From the NCBI GenBank assembly GCA_046593925.1, contig JBKJQN010000021.1, positions 1-45,045 on the forward strand: a stretch of DNA of 45,045 nt, read 5' to 3'. Position numbers and translations under genes: made by a program. The stretch comes from JAYVYM01 sp046593925. GTDB lineage: Bacteria > Actinomycetota > Actinomycetes > Mycobacteriales > SCTD01. The notes under the pieces are model-generated. The model was not told the origin of the DNA, did not search any database, and saw nothing but the letters and a program-made list of their open reading frames with translations. Of the stretch, positions 44,966-45,045 are shown piece by piece. Position 1 is the first letter of the stretch, and each line of letters starts with the position of its first letter.

Positions 44966-45045
44966 CAGCTCGGCAGCTCGGCAGCTCGGCAGCTCGGCAG
45001 CTCGGCAGCTCGGCAGCTCGGCAGCTCGGCAGCTCGGCAGCTCGG
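44966..45045. repeat. Octanucleotide tandem array (CAGCTCGG)x10, cut by window end
   Basis: Ten perfect copies of an 8-nt unit fill the last 80 nt and run off the end, so the true number is unknown. Any reading frame through it is open and would encode an eight-residue repeat (QLGSSAAR, in one phase). Between 44093 and this array I see only the arsC remnant and the inverted repeat; other frames there are not recognised. Confidence 0.95.

Noticed and set aside
44966..45045. Tandem array as a possible CRISPR
   Set aside because: The units are 8 nt and directly adjacent, with no spacers and no cas genes.

Overview
This is a high-G+C chromosome segment (roughly 70% G+C by eye, almost every codon ending in G or C) with many GTG and some TTG starts. 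It comes from an actinomycete (Actinomycetota). The evidence is the dnaK-grpE-dnaJ-hspR operon, a HAIR-type operator before clpB, bldC, the three-gene purS/purQ/purL system, DUF3073 and DUF3151 genes, and local gene orders that I recall from Streptomyces (purF-purM-DUF3073-vdh-bldC) and Mycobacterium (fba-DUF3151-purA; SCP-purF-purM-DUF3073). I cannot name the genus.

Layout. 1-5950: heat-shock block (3' end of dnaK, grpE, dnaJ, hspR, clpB). 5951-6449: non-conserved stretch with a ribbon-helix-helix antitoxin stub and one small ORF. 6450-10083: short-chain dehydrogenase, NAD-dependent epimerase, pyrE and two DedA membrane proteins. 10366-12425: class II aldolase, DUF3151 and a divergent hypothetical gene. 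12540-29526: most of de novo purine synthesis (purA, purD, purB, purC, purS, purQ, purL, purF, purM), interrupted by a secreted sedolisin, aminopeptidase N, an SCP-like protein and an acetyltransferase. 29531-33711: DUF3073, valine/leucine-type dehydrogenase, an NfeD/SPFH membrane pair, a conserved hypothetical and bldC. 33772-42273: a Ter (tellurium/stress) locus with a DUF475/TerC membrane protein, an AIM24 protein and a tight reverse-strand operon terD-terD-CitE-like lyase-TRSP phosphoribosyltransferase-StiP phosphoribosyltransferase-HAD phosphatase. 42711-43634: an undecaprenyl-diphosphatase gene. 43813-44092: tRNA-Glu, tRNA-Asp and tRNA-Phe. 44270-45045: a decayed arsenate reductase, an inverted repeat and an octanucleotide tandem array running off the end.

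How the genes work together. The purine genes supply PRPP amidotransferase, GAR synthetase, FGAM synthetase (three subunits), AIR synthetase, SAICAR synthetase, adenylosuccinate lyase and adenylosuccinate synthetase. GAR transformylase, the PurE/K carboxylation step and PurH are not in the window. The Ter operon matches a predicted pathway for an unknown nucleoside-like metabolite, and is the most interesting known-but-uncharacterised system here.

The most unusual non-coding feature is at 25989-26104. A 24-nt inverted repeat, extended by tandem GCCTCCCC units complementary to the Shine-Dalgarno sequence, sits directly on the start of an acetyltransferase gene. A second genome-style feature is a recurring YANNNT hexamer 6-8 nt before start codons, which suggests many leaderless mRNAs.
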